Source: Blautia hansenii DSM 20583 (GTDB taxonomy: Bacteria > Bacillota > Clostridia > Lachnospirales > Lachnospiraceae). From it: a DNA stretch of 64,000 bases. The notes below the pieces were generated by a model. That model did not search any database. It saw only the letters and a program-made list of their open reading frames with translations, and was not told the origin of the DNA. The stretch is taken from positions 380,501 to 444,500 of the forward strand of contig NZ_CP022413.2 of the NCBI RefSeq assembly GCF_002222595.2, in the 5' to 3' direction. How positions within the stretch are numbered: position 1 is the stretch's first letter; every line of letters begins with the position of its first letter. This document shows positions 48,858 to 57,483 of the stretch, piece after piece. The position numbers and the translations under genes were made by a program.

Positions 48858-50003
48858 ATGAACAGAAAAAAATTAGAAACAGCCGCATTACAGGCAATCG
48901 AAGTGTTAAAGAAAAATTTAGAAATTTATACAGAGAAATTTCCCGGTTCAAACACAGAAAATCAGATATATCCTGTTTCTGAAAACATTGAATGGACAAC
49001 CGGATTTTGTACCGGAACTTATTGGCTGGCTTATGAACTGACAAAAGATGAAGTATTTAGAAAATCTGCCATGGTGCAGGTAGAAAGCTTTTATAACAGA
49101 ATTGAGAATAAAATAGATGTAGACCATCATGATATGGGATTTTTGTATACGCCGTCCTGTGTGGCAGCCTATATGCTGACAGGAAGTGAGCGGGCAAAGG
49201 AAGCGGCAATTTTGGCAGCAGATCAGCTTATCAGCCGTTTTCAGGAAAAGGGACAATTTATTCAGGCATGGGGAACGTTGGGAGCAGAGGATAATTACCG
49301 TTTGATTATTGACTGCCTTTTAAATCTGCCATTGTTATATTGGGCATCTAAGGTAACAGGTGATCTGAAGTACAGAGAGATTGCTATTCGCCACACAAAA
49401 ACCAGCTTAAAAAATTTGGTGCGTGATGATTTTTCAACATATCATACTTATTTCTTCAATCCGGAAACAGGAGAACCGGTAAAAGGTGTTACCGCACAGG
49501 GATATAAAAACAATTCTGCATGGGCAAGAGGTCAGGCATGGGGTGTTTATGGAACAGCTCTTGCATGGAGATATTTAAAAGATGAGAAATGCAAAGAACT
49601 TTTCAAAAAAGTGACAGATTTTTATCTTGCAAATCTTCCACAGGATAAGGTCCCTTATTGGGATTTAAGCTTTAAAGCAGAAGATAAAGAACCGAAAGAC
49701 TCCTCAGCAGCAGCGATTGTAGTATGTGGAATTTTAGAAATGTGTGAAAACGGAGGATTAACAGAAAAAGATCAGGAGTATTATAAGGAAAAAGCATACG
49801 AAATGCTGGAAAGTTTGATTGACAATTATTCTGTAAAGACTTCTCAGGACGCCAATGGATTGATTTTACACGGAGTCTATGCAAAAAGCAGTGAATATAA
49901 CAGCGTAACGGACAGAGGGGTAGATGAATGTAATCTCTGGGGAGATTATTTCTATCTGGAAGCAGTGGTAAGATGTTTGAAAAAATGGAACCCCTACTGG
50001 TAG
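48858..50003 (+). CDS. ugl: GH88 unsaturated glucuronyl hydrolase
   Basis: The 381-residue enzyme has the (alpha/alpha)6 pattern of GH88. The two key acids are Asp 92 in DHHDMGFLY and Asp 152 in RLIIDCLLNLP, matching Asp 88 and Asp 149 of the Bacillus enzyme. It releases the unsaturated uronic acid that a polysaccharide lyase leaves on oligosaccharides of hyaluronan, chondroitin, heparin or similar polymers. The free sugar opens spontaneously to the keto form used by KduI/DhuI. No signal peptide is seen, so it acts on imported substrate. The lyase itself is not in the window. GGGAGGCAAAG precedes the ATG. Confidence 0.92.
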   Translation: MNRKKLETAALQAIEVLKKNLEIYTEKFPGSNTENQIYPVSENIEWTTGFCTGTYWLAYELTKDEVFRKSAMVQVESFYNRIENKIDVDHHDMGFLYTPSCVAAYMLTGSERAKEAAILAADQLISRFQEKGQFIQAWGTLGAEDNYRLIIDCLLNLPLLYWASKVTGDLKYREIAIRHTKTSLKNLVRDDFSTYHTYFFNPETGEPVKGVTAQGYKNNSAWARGQAWGVYGTALAWRYLKDEKCKELFKKVTDFYLANLPQDKVPYWDLSFKAEDKEPKDSSAAAIVVCGILEMCENGGLTEKDQEYYKEKAYEMLESLIDNYSVKTSQDANGLILHGVYAKSSEYNSVTDRGVDECNLWGDYFYLEAVVRCLKKWNPYW

Positions 50004-50110
50004 AGTTCAAGATTTGCAAGGTTTTCAACAGGAAAAGAAAGCTTACCCAAAAACAGAAATGCTATAATCCATACAACAAAAGGACAGGCAGAGAAAGAAA
50101 GGGGAACATT

Positions 50111-50974
50111 ATGGAAGTAAGAACAGCAGCATCACCAAGAGACGTGAAGCATTACACAACAGACCGATTAAGAGAAGAATTTTTAATCCAGAACTTATTT
50201 GTACCAGGAAAAATAAAAATGGTTTACAGCCACATTGACCGTATTATCACCGGTGCAGCAGTTCCGGCAAAGGAAACCTTAACATTAACAGCAGGTGCAG
50301 AGCTTCGCGCAGAATATTTCTTACAGAGAAGAGAAATGGGTATTATCAATATCGGCGGAGCAGGTACAATTACCGTAGACGGAAAAGCTTACGAGGTAGC
50401 TTATAAAGAAGGTATGTACATCGGAATGGGAGCAAAAGACATTACTTTTGCAAGCAAAGATGAAACAAATTCTGCAAAATTTTACTTTAACAGTACACCG
50501 GCACATCACACATACCCAACGGTACTGATTAAACCGGAAGGAACACCGAAAGAAGGCGTTGTTATTGTTAAGGATGAAAATAAGGTAGAACTGGGAACAT
50601 TAGAGCAGTCCAATCACAGAACAATCTGCAAATACATTCTGCCGGGACAGGTAGAAAGCTGCCAGTTGGAAATGGGAATGACAAAATTAGAGCCGGGAAG
50701 CGTATGGAACACAATGCCATGTCACACACACGACAGAAGAATGGAAGTTTACCTGTACTTTGATATTCCGGAAGATGCATTTGTTATGCACTACATGGGT
50801 GAACCCACAGAAACAAGACATTTAGTAATGAGAAATGAAGAAGCAGTTATCTCACCAAGCTGGTCTATTCATTCCGGTTCCGGTTCTCAGGCATATACTT
50901 TTATCTGGGGAATGGCTGGAGAAAATCAGGATTTTGACGATATGGACCATATTGCAAATACAGAACTGAAATAA
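50111..50974 (+). CDS. kduI: 5-keto-4-deoxyuronate isomerase
   Basis: The ATG at 50111 (AAAGAAAGGGGAACATT upstream) gives 287 residues, close to E. coli KduI (278). The zinc ligands are in MPCHTHDRRMEVYLYF (His 205, His 207, Glu 212), with another His in the HSGSGSQAYTFIWGMAGEN end block. It converts 5-keto-4-deoxyuronate to 2,5-diketo-3-deoxygluconate, the step after GH88. A GTG/ATG further upstream at 49973 overlaps GH88 and is rejected. A second, unrelated isomerase candidate lies two genes downstream. Confidence 0.95.
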   Translation: MEVRTAASPRDVKHYTTDRLREEFLIQNLFVPGKIKMVYSHIDRIITGAAVPAKETLTLTAGAELRAEYFLQRREMGIINIGGAGTITVDGKAYEVAYKEGMYIGMGAKDITFASKDETNSAKFYFNSTPAHHTYPTVLIKPEGTPKEGVVIVKDENKVELGTLEQSNHRTICKYILPGQVESCQLEMGMTKLEPGSVWNTMPCHTHDRRMEVYLYFDIPEDAFVMHYMGEPTETRHLVMRNEEAVISPSWSIHSGSGSQAYTFIWGMAGENQDFDDMDHIANTELK

Positions 50975-50998
50975 AAAGGAAATAAAAGGAGAATAGAA

Positions 50999-51802
50999 AT
51001 GGACGTAATGAAAAGTTTTTCATTGGAAGGTAAAGTTGCCTTAGTAACAGGCGCAGCTTACGGAATTGGTTTTGCTATGGCAGAAGCTTACGCAAAAGCA
51101 GGAGCAAAGATTGCATTTAACTGCAGAGGACAGGAACATTTGGAAACAGCTCTGGCAAATTATAAAGCAAAAGGTATTGATGCAAAAGGCTATATCTGTG
51201 ACGTAACAGATGAAGAACAGGTTGCAAATATGGTAGCAGATATTGAAAAAGAGCTGGGAACCATTGATATCTTAGTAAATAATGCGGGAATTATCAAACG
51301 TATTCCAATGACAGAGATGAGCGCAGCAGAATTCCGTCAGGTAATCGACATTGACTTGAATGCGCCGTTTATCGTGTCAAAAGCAGTTATTCCGGGAATG
51401 ATTAAAAAAGGACATGGAAAAATCATCAACATTTGTTCTATGATGAGCGAATTAGGACGTGAAACAGTATCTGCTTATGCAGCAGCAAAAGGCGGATTAA
51501 AAATGCTGACAAAGAATATTGCATCTGAATACGGCGAATACAACATTCAGTGTAACGGTATCGGACCTGGTTATATTGCCACACCTCAGACAGCTCCATT
51601 AAGAGAAATTCAGCCGGATGGCTCTAAACATCCGTTTGACCAGTTTATCATCAGCAAGACACCTGCAGCTCGCTGGGGAAATCCAGAAGACTTAATGGGA
51701 CCGGCAGTATTCCTTGCTTCTGAAGCATCAGACTTTGTAAACGGACAGATTTTATACGTTGACGGCGGTATTTTAGCATACATCGGAAAACAGCCAAAAT
51801 AA
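50999..51802 (+). CDS. kduD: 2-keto-3-deoxygluconate 5-dehydrogenase (KduD, SDR family)
   Basis: The 267-residue short-chain dehydrogenase has the nucleotide motif TGAAYGIG (~17-24), NNAG (~94-97) and catalytic Ser 147, Tyr 160 and Lys 164 (SAYAAAKGG). The opening MKSFSLEGKVALVTGA and the closing GGILAYIGKQPK are typical of KduD/gluconate 5-dehydrogenase. It reduces 2,5-diketo-3-deoxygluconate with NAD(P)H to 2-keto-3-deoxygluconate. It follows kduI by 24 bp with AAAGGAGAATAGAA. KdgK and KdgA, needed for the next steps, are not in view. Confidence 0.92.
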   Translation: MDVMKSFSLEGKVALVTGAAYGIGFAMAEAYAKAGAKIAFNCRGQEHLETALANYKAKGIDAKGYICDVTDEEQVANMVADIEKELGTIDILVNNAGIIKRIPMTEMSAAEFRQVIDIDLNAPFIVSKAVIPGMIKKGHGKIINICSMMSELGRETVSAYAAAKGGLKMLTKNIASEYGEYNIQCNGIGPGYIATPQTAPLREIQPDGSKHPFDQFIISKTPAARWGNPEDLMGPAVFLASEASDFVNGQILYVDGGILAYIGKQPK

Positions 51803-51821
51803 GAAAAACAGGAGAAAAATT

Positions 51822-52463
51822 ATGAAAATCGCATTAATTAACGAAAACAGTCAGGGGGCAAAAAACCCGATTATTGAAAAATCCTTAAAAAAAGTAGTAG
51901 AACCTATGGGCTTTACCGTAGATAACTATGGAATGTATACAGCAGAAGATGAAGCACAGCTTACTTATGTTCAGGTTGGTATTCTGGCAGCCGTATTATT
52001 AAATTCAGGCGCAGCAGATTATGTAATTACAGGCTGCGGTACAGGTGAAGGCGCAATGCTTGCTTGTAACTCCTTCCCAGGCGTTATCTGCGGACACGTA
52101 GAAGATGCGTTAGATGCTTATACTTTTGCACAGATTAATGACGGAAATGCAATTTCCCTTCCATTTGCAAAAGGATATGGATGGGGCGGAGACTTAAATT
52201 TGGAATATATTTTTGAAAAACTTTTCTGCGAAGAAAGCGGACAGGGATATCCAAGAGAAAGAGCTGTTCCGGAACAGAGAAATAAGAGAATTCTGGATGA
52301 TGTAAAAAAAGTGACTTATCGTGAACTTACAGATATTTTAATGGAATTAGACAGAGAACTGGTAAAAGGCGCTCTTGCAGGAGAACATTTCCAGGAATTA
52401 TTCTTTAAAAACTGTAAATGTGAAAAAATCGCCGCATGTGTAAAAGAAATTCTGGGCTGCTAA
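51822..52463 (+). CDS. RpiB/LacA/LacB-family isomerase, DhuI-like
   Basis: The protein has 213 residues, longer than RpiB (~150). It keeps the family core TGCGTGEGAMLACNSFPG (the RpiB CGTG motif) and has an extra C-terminal helical part (~150-213). In streptococcal glycosaminoglycan clusters a protein of this family, DhuI, does the same isomerisation as KduI. Because this gene lies between kduD and the operon end, a DhuI role is likelier than ribose-5-phosphate isomerase. This gives two candidate isomerases for one step. CAGGAGAAAAATT precedes the ATG. Confidence 0.82.
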   Translation: MKIALINENSQGAKNPIIEKSLKKVVEPMGFTVDNYGMYTAEDEAQLTYVQVGILAAVLLNSGAADYVITGCGTGEGAMLACNSFPGVICGHVEDALDAYTFAQINDGNAISLPFAKGYGWGGDLNLEYIFEKLFCEESGQGYPRERAVPEQRNKRILDDVKKVTYRELTDILMELDRELVKGALAGEHFQELFFKNCKCEKIAACVKEILGC

Positions 52464-52475
52464 AGGAGAAGGTAT

Positions 52476-53258
52476 ATGTTCAGTTTAAAAGTAATTGACG
52501 GAAACGGAAGAACCATTGCTGTTGGCAGAGATGAAGAAGAAGTTAATTTAATGGTGGCAAGAGAATATCAGGAAGGTGACAGAATTCTTCTTGAGACTTC
52601 TGAGAAAAACATCCATGTGTGGTTTCAGGTAGATGACGCTATGGGAAAATCTCTGGTTTACCTTACCGGTGATGCTCATTATCAAATTCCTTTTGGAGAA
52701 AAGAGAATTAATCTTTCTCCAAAGACATTTTCAGGAAGCAAGCACTTAATTACTGTAAGAAAAGCAAAAGAATTTGAGCCGAAAACTTATCGTAACCTGG
52801 CGCTTAATGTAAACGATTTACATGAAAATGAAACTTGCTTCCCACATGCTTTTGCAAATGTGGAAACAAGAGGTGAGTCTGTATTTGCGGCAAAAAATGC
52901 CATTGACGGTGTAACCGCCAATGAATGTCACGGAGAATGGCCTTATGACTCATGGGGAATTAACCGTAATCCAAATGCAGAAATGACCGTGGATTTCGGA
53001 CGTGAGGTTGAAGTAGACAGAATTGTTATTTATTTGCGTGCAGATTTCCCACATGATAATTGGTGGAAAAAAATGACCATTACATTTTCCGATGGAGAAG
53101 ATATGGAATTGTCATTAAAGAAAACAGGTTCCGGACAGGAATTTACTTTTGAGAAAAAGAAAATCAGCTGGTTAAAGGTTTCTCATTTAATCCAGTCCTC
53201 TGAGCCGTCACCATTCCCTGCACTTGCACAAATCGAAGTTTACGGAAATGATTTATAA
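52476..53258 (+). CDS. discoidin-like (F5/8 type C) cytosolic protein
   Basis: The 260-residue protein has no signal peptide or membrane segment. Residues ~1-110 form an unassigned beta-rich domain. Residues ~110-258 look like a discoidin/F5-8C carbohydrate-binding fold: NAIDGVTANECHGEWPYDSWG, AEMTVDFGREVEVDRIVIYLRADFPHDNWW, and the end PFPALAQIEVYG. These domains normally act outside cells; here it is the last gene of a cytosolic uronate operon, 12 bp after the isomerase. It has no catalytic motif I know. It may bind sugars or be an uncharacterised enzyme. Confidence 0.75.
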   Translation: MFSLKVIDGNGRTIAVGRDEEEVNLMVAREYQEGDRILLETSEKNIHVWFQVDDAMGKSLVYLTGDAHYQIPFGEKRINLSPKTFSGSKHLITVRKAKEFEPKTYRNLALNVNDLHENETCFPHAFANVETRGESVFAAKNAIDGVTANECHGEWPYDSWGINRNPNAEMTVDFGREVEVDRIVIYLRADFPHDNWWKKMTITFSDGEDMELSLKKTGSGQEFTFEKKKISWLKVSHLIQSSEPSPFPALAQIEVYGNDL

Positions 53259-53288
53259 AAAATGCAATAAAAAATAAAATGAAGTATA

Positions 53289-53347
53289 GACTATTTGCAC
53301 AGAAAAAAATCCTGCGGTATTTGATTTTTGTGTAAATAGTCTTTTTT
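53289..53347 (+). terminator. terminator of the uronide operon
   Basis: GACTATTTGCACA.AAAAATC pairs with GATTTTT.TGTGTAAATAGTC and is followed by TTTTTT. Confidence 0.85.
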
Positions 53348-53426
53348 CTTTCGTTAATAAAGAAATTAAGAGAATAAAATACAGTTAAAACATATATTTT
53401 TTAATAATTTCTAATAAAAAATAAAT

Positions 53427-53455
53427 TTGACAGTCTTTAAGTTTTATGTTAGGAT
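53427..53455 (+). promoter_or_regulatory. promoter of the amino-acid ABC operon
   Basis: TTGACA (53427-53432) and TAGGAT (53450-53455) are 17 bp apart. The 67-base leader that follows holds no T-box or S-box pattern that I can see. Confidence 0.65.
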
Positions 53456-53522
53456 AAACGCCAATTTAGCATAGTAGAGAAATGAAATGCTAAAGCGATA
53501 TAAAATTTAAGGAGGAATTAAA

Positions 53523-54371
53523 ATGAAGAAAAGAATTGCACTGATTTTGACAGGAACAATGTTAATGGGGTTTGTATTATCTGCATGCGGAGATAATGAG
53601 AGTACAGAGAAAAAGGATGAGAAAACAGAAAACAGTGTTGAAACATCTTCAAATGCAAATAACAGGACTACATTTACAGTAGGATTTGATGCAGAATATC
53701 CGCCTTATGGTTATATGGATGAAAATGGAGAGTATACGGGATTTGATTTAGAGTTGGCTGAGGCAGTATGTAAGCTGGAAGGCTGGGAACTTGTGAAAAA
53801 GCCAATCAACTGGGACGCGAAAGATATGGAATTAAATTCAGGGGCTATTGACTGCATCTGGAATGGATTTACCATGAATGGAAGAGAAGACGAGTACACA
53901 TTTTCGACACCGTATGTAGATAACAGTCAGGTGATTGTAGTTGCAGAAAATTCCGGTATCAACACACCGGAAGATCTGGCAGGAAAAACAGTAGGAGTGC
54001 AGGCAGCAAGCGCAGCTTTAGAATTACTGCAAAGTGATGAAAAAGACGGACAGAAAGCATTAGCAGATACTTTCGGAGCACTTAATGAATTTGCAGATTA
54101 CAATACTGCTTTTACTGAATTGCAGGCGGGGGCTTTAGATGCGCTTGCTATTGATATTGGAGTTGCGAATTATCAGATTAAGTCAAGAGGAGAGGGATAT
54201 AAAATTTTAGAAGAAACCTTAAATACAGAACAATATGCAATTGCATTTAAAAAGGGTGATCAGGAATTACGAGATGTTGTCAATGCAGATCTGAAAAAAC
54301 TTACAGAAGACGGAACAGTTGCAAAATTGGCCGAAAAATATGAGATTTCTGATATGGTGACATTGAAATGA
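53523..54371 (+). CDS. amino-acid-binding lipoprotein of an ABC importer
   Basis: The signal peptide ends in FVLSAC (Cys ~21), a lipoprotein site, followed by a Ser/Asn/Glu-rich linker. The mature part is a family 3 solute-binding protein: TVGFDAEYPPYGYMDENGEYTGFDLEL, IWNGFTMNGREDEYTFSTPY and VGVQAASAALELL. It binds a polar amino acid; cystine is possible, but residues do not settle it. AAGGAGGAATTAAA gives strong translation. The stop overlaps the permease ATG by four bases. Confidence 0.93.
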   Translation: MKKRIALILTGTMLMGFVLSACGDNESTEKKDEKTENSVETSSNANNRTTFTVGFDAEYPPYGYMDENGEYTGFDLELAEAVCKLEGWELVKKPINWDAKDMELNSGAIDCIWNGFTMNGREDEYTFSTPYVDNSQVIVVAENSGINTPEDLAGKTVGVQAASAALELLQSDEKDGQKALADTFGALNEFADYNTAFTELQAGALDALAIDIGVANYQIKSRGEGYKILEETLNTEQYAIAFKKGDQELRDVVNADLKKLTEDGTVAKLAEKYEISDMVTLK

Positions 54372-55015
54372 GTATTAATGTAATCATGAGAGAAATGACT
54401 GCAGGATTTGGACAGACGTGCCTGATTTTCTTTATGACGCTGGTGCTTTCTCTGCCTTTGGGACTAGTCATGTACTTTGGCAGAGTAAGCAAAATAAAAT
54501 TAGTCAGCGGCATTGTCAAATTTTATATATCAGTTATGAGGGGAACTCCGTTGATGCTGCAGCTTTTGGTGTGGTATTATGCACCATATTATTTATGGGG
54601 AATGAATATAGGAGGATATAAGCTGACAGCAATTTTACTGGGATGTTCATTGAATTATGCGGCATATTTTGCTGAAATTTATCGCTCCGGAATAGAAGCA
54701 ATTCCCAGAGGACAATATGAAGCGGCAGCTATTTTGGGGTATTCCGGACAACAGACTTTTTTTCGGATAATTTTACCGCAGATGATTAAAAATGTATTGC
54801 CTACAGTGACAAATGAAGTAATTACTCTGGTAAAAGATACGTCTCTTGTGTATTCTTTATCTTACGTTGAGATGTTTGCAGTGGCAAAGCAGATTGCAGC
54901 TGCACAGACAACCATAGTTCCATTTTTTATTGCAGGCGCATTTTATTATATTTTTAATTACATTGTTGCAAAGGTGATGGAAATGTTTGAAAAGAAAATG
55001 AATTATTATAGATAG
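54368..55015 (+). CDS. amino-acid ABC importer permease
   Basis: The 215-residue HEAT/HisMQ-type permease has about five membrane segments, an early SVMRGTPLMLQLLVWYY motif and the EAA loop IPRGQYEAAAILGYSGQQTFFRIILPQ. A single permease gene is present, so it probably works as a homodimer. It follows the binding protein with an ATGA overlap and precedes the ATPase by 12 bp, completing one importer. Confidence 0.94.
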   Translation: MSINVIMREMTAGFGQTCLIFFMTLVLSLPLGLVMYFGRVSKIKLVSGIVKFYISVMRGTPLMLQLLVWYYAPYYLWGMNIGGYKLTAILLGCSLNYAAYFAEIYRSGIEAIPRGQYEAAAILGYSGQQTFFRIILPQMIKNVLPTVTNEVITLVKDTSLVYSLSYVEMFAVAKQIAAAQTTIVPFFIAGAFYYIFNYIVAKVMEMFEKKMNYYR

Positions 55016-55027
55016 GAGGATACCGGA

Positions 55028-55786
55028 ATGAGTCTTTTAGAAATGAAACATATTAAGAAAGAATTCAGTGGGGTATCCGTTATCAGGGATATTTCCTTTT
55101 CCGTTGAACAGGGAGAAATATTGGCAATCATTGGACCATCCGGTTCCGGTAAGTCTACGTTGCTGCGTTGCGCAACAATGCTGGAAACTATTGAAAACGG
55201 TGAAATTTTATATATGGGCAAGAAAGCAGTGTGGACAGAAAACGGAAAGCTGTTTTTGGCGAAGAAACAACAGCGCAGGGAAATAGAGTCTTGTTTTGGT
55301 CTTGTATTTCAAAATTTTAATTTGTTTCCGCATTTTTCAGTGATAAAAAATATTACAGATGCCCCAATTCGTGTGCAAAAAAGAGAGAAGGAAACCGTAT
55401 ATAGAGAAGCTGAAATTTTACTTAAAAAAATGGGACTTGCAGATAAAGCAGATGCATATCCTCATCAGCTGTCGGGAGGACAACAGCAGAGAGTATCCAT
55501 TGCCAGAGCATTGGCATTGAAACCGAAAATGTTATTTTTTGACGAACCCACTTCGGCTTTGGATCCGGAACTTACAGGGGAAATCCTAAAAGTAATTAAA
55601 AATCTGGCAACTGAGCACATGACAATGGTTATTGTAACTCATGAGATGAAATTTGCAAGAAATGTGGCAGACAGAATTATTTTTATGGATAAAGGCGCAA
55701 TTGCAATACAGGGCACACCGGAGGAGGTGTTTTCTTCAGAAAATCAAAGAATGCAGGAGTTTCTTGGAAAATTGTCTTTGGAATGA
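55028..55786 (+). CDS. amino-acid ABC importer ATPase
   Basis: The 252-residue ATPase has Walker [10 protein letters not shown] (~37-45), signature LSGGQQQRV, Walker [15 protein letters not shown] and the His switch in VTHEMKFA, all as in the GlnQ/HisP group. An insertion of about 15 residues ([20 protein letters not shown]) between Walker A and the Q-loop is a bit longer than in GlnQ. TAGGAGGATACCGG precedes the ATG. It is a peripheral membrane protein and ends the operon; the FMN-riboswitch promoter follows within 20 bp. Confidence 0.94.
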   Translation: MSLLEMKHIKKEFSGVSVIRDISFSVEQGEILAIIGPSGSGKSTLLRCATMLETIENGEILYMGKKAVWTENGKLFLAKKQQRREIESCFGLVFQNFNLFPHFSVIKNITDAPIRVQKREKETVYREAEILLKKMGLADKADAYPHQLSGGQQQRVSIARALALKPKMLFFDEPTSALDPELTGEILKVIKNLATEHMTMVIVTHEMKFARNVADRIIFMDKGAIAIQGTPEEVFSSENQRMQEFLGKLSLE

Positions 55787-55805
55787 CAAAAACAATAAAA
55801 ATATA

Positions 55806-55834
55806 TTGAAATCAAGGCTTTGAAGGGTTATAAT
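55806..55834 (+). promoter_or_regulatory. promoter of the FMN riboswitch-ribU unit
   Basis: TTGAAA (55806-55811) and TATAAT (55829-55834) are exactly 17 bp apart, placing the start of RNA just before the riboswitch. Confidence 0.8.
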
Positions 55835-55856
55835 GCATAGTATAAATAAAAAGAAA

Positions 55857-55968
55857 TTCTTCGGGGCAGGGTGCAATTCCCTACCGGCGGTTATAGTCCG
55901 CGAGCCGTATAAAACGGTTGAATTGGTGCAATTCCAATACCGACAGTATAGTCTGGATGAGAGAAGAA
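55857..55968 (+). ncRNA. FMN riboswitch (RFN element)
   Basis: The conserved blocks are all present in order: CTTCGGGGCAGGGTG, ATTCCCTACCGGCGGT, a variable arm (AGCCGTATAAAACGGTT), TTGGTGCAATTCCAATACCGACAG and TAGTCTGGATGAGAGAAG. Outer TTCTTC and GAAGAA close the element. It senses flavin mononucleotide and controls the riboflavin transporter gene downstream, most likely through the terminator at 55996, which would form when FMN is bound. Confidence 0.97.
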
Positions 55969-55995
55969 AGAAATTATTTCTATTGAACTTTCATG

Positions 55996-56025
55996 AGGAT
56001 ACCCCGTATAGGGGTATCCTTTTTT
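55996..56025 (+). terminator. riboswitch-controlled terminator
   Basis: GGATACCCC pairs with GGGGTATCC around a short loop and is followed by TTTTTT. Position between the FMN aptamer and ribU fits transcriptional attenuation. Confidence 0.88.
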
Positions 56026-56080
56026 GAAATGCATGAAGAATTTCCTTTTATGAAAAACGTTCATGAAAAGGAGAATAAAA

Positions 56081-56719
56081 ATGAGTCAGGAAGCAGTTGT
56101 AAACAAGCGAATTCAGGTAACCGGAAACAGGTCGAAACTAAGAACTATGGTGCAGATAGCCATGTTGTCAGCCGTATCGGCAGTGCTCATGATGTTTGAA
56201 TTTCCAATTCCTTTTTTAGCACCCCCTTTTATTAAAATGGATTTTTCCGAAATTCCGGTTTTAGTGGGAACCTTTGCTATGGGGCCTTTGGCAGGTGTGG
56301 TAATTGAATTGTTAAAAAACATTCTTCATTTTGTTACCTACGGAACAACCACAGGCGGTATTGGGGAATTGTCCAATTTCTTTATCGGCTGTGCGTTTGC
56401 AGTACCGGCAGGAATTTTTTACAGAAAAAGGAAAACAAGAAAAAACGCTGTTTTAGGAATGGCAACAGGTACGTTACTGATGGTTATTATGGGTTGTCTT
56501 TCCAATGCGTTTGTAATGTTTCCTCTATACAGCGTAGTTATGGGAATTCCTATGGATAGTTTTATCGCTATGGGAACAGCTATCCATCCGGCTATTGACA
56601 ATATGGTTACTTTTGTAGTTTTATGTATGGTTCCTTTTAATTTGGTAAAAGGAATAATTATTTCAATGATTACCCTGCTTTTATATAAAAGGCTGAAGGT
56701 AGTATTAAAGGGAGAATAA
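56081..56719 (+). CDS. ribU: riboflavin ECF transporter S component
   Basis: The ATG at 56081 with AAAAGGAGAATAAAA is chosen over the one at 56063. The 212-residue protein has about six membrane segments and RibU-type blocks: MVQIAMLSAVSAVLMMFEFPIPFLAPPF, KMDFSEIPVLVGTFAMGP, ELLKNILHFVTYGTTTGGIGELSNF. It binds riboflavin and needs an ECF module; none is adjacent, so it uses a shared one elsewhere in the genome (a group II system). The FMN riboswitch upstream supports the substrate. The Nudix gene follows after one base. Confidence 0.95.
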   Translation: MSQEAVVNKRIQVTGNRSKLRTMVQIAMLSAVSAVLMMFEFPIPFLAPPFIKMDFSEIPVLVGTFAMGPLAGVVIELLKNILHFVTYGTTTGGIGELSNFFIGCAFAVPAGIFYRKRKTRKNAVLGMATGTLLMVIMGCLSNAFVMFPLYSVVMGIPMDSFIAMGTAIHPAIDNMVTFVVLCMVPFNLVKGIIISMITLLLYKRLKVVLKGE

Positions 56720-56720
56720 C

Positions 56721-57332
56721 ATGGCAACAATTACGGGAATTACGAAAAAAACAGAAAATCCGTTTGTAAACCTTTATGAACTGGACAGAAAATCAAAGAC
56801 GGGAAAAGAAGGAAAATATTATGTTGCGTCAAGAGCAAAAAGTGAGAAGGATTTAAAGCTTGTCACAGGAAAGAATGTTCCTGACGGCGTTGTGATTTAC
56901 AGCCTGTACGGCGAACAGCAGGATAAGGTAGTGTTAATTCGTCAGTATCGATATGCAATCAATGATTTCATATATGAATTTCCGGCAGGTCTGGTAGAAA
57001 AGCAAGAGCCTTATAAGGAAGCTGCCGTTCGGGAAATGAAAGAGGAAACAGGGCTGGAGTTTACGCCTATTACAGTAAATGAAGCTTATGAAAAGCCTGC
57101 ATTTACCACAGTGGGAATGACAGATGAGTCTTGCGCTATTGTATTCGGTACTTCAGCAGGAGAAATTACAAAGGAATTTCAGGAAGACACAGAGGAAATC
57201 GAAGTGGTTTTGGCAGACAGAGAAGAAGTAAAACGGATTTTAAAAGAAGAAAAAGTGGCAATTATGTGTTTTTATATGCTGATGCACTTTATACATGACA
57301 AAGAACCTTTTGAATTTCTGAAAGAATTGTAA
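56721..57332 (+). CDS. Nudix hydrolase, ADP-ribose pyrophosphatase-like
   Basis: The 203-residue protein carries a full Nudix box, GLVEKQEPYKEAAVREMKEE followed by TGL, at ~92-114, with the REMKEE metal-binding Glu residues. The preceding VVLIRQYRYAINDFIYEFPAG is typical of ADP-ribose/nucleoside-diphosphate-sugar hydrolases. It starts one base after the ribU stop (GGGAGAATAAC as ribosome site), so it is controlled by the same FMN riboswitch. Hydrolysis of a flavin nucleotide such as FAD is possible in this context, but that is inference. Confidence 0.9.
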   Translation: MATITGITKKTENPFVNLYELDRKSKTGKEGKYYVASRAKSEKDLKLVTGKNVPDGVVIYSLYGEQQDKVVLIRQYRYAINDFIYEFPAGLVEKQEPYKEAAVREMKEETGLEFTPITVNEAYEKPAFTTVGMTDESCAIVFGTSAGEITKEFQEDTEEIEVVLADREEVKRILKEEKVAIMCFYMLMHFIHDKEPFEFLKEL

Positions 57333-57483
57333 AAATTTTATATAATCGGACTACTTTTTTCCAAGTTGTGTTATACTTAAAAAGCATCCGAGAGAAAACA
57401 GCCTGTATGTATAAATCGGTACGCATATAGGCTGTTGTGCATTATAAAATAGGGTGCGAAATTGACTTAAAGGGGTTTTGTAG

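Noticed and set aside
55833..56027. 64-codon ORF across the FMN riboswitch
   Set aside because: It is a reading of the RFN element and its terminator.
57396..57440. ACAGCCT...AGGCTGT hairpin as a terminator
   Set aside because: No T run follows; mentioned only as a possible weak stop.
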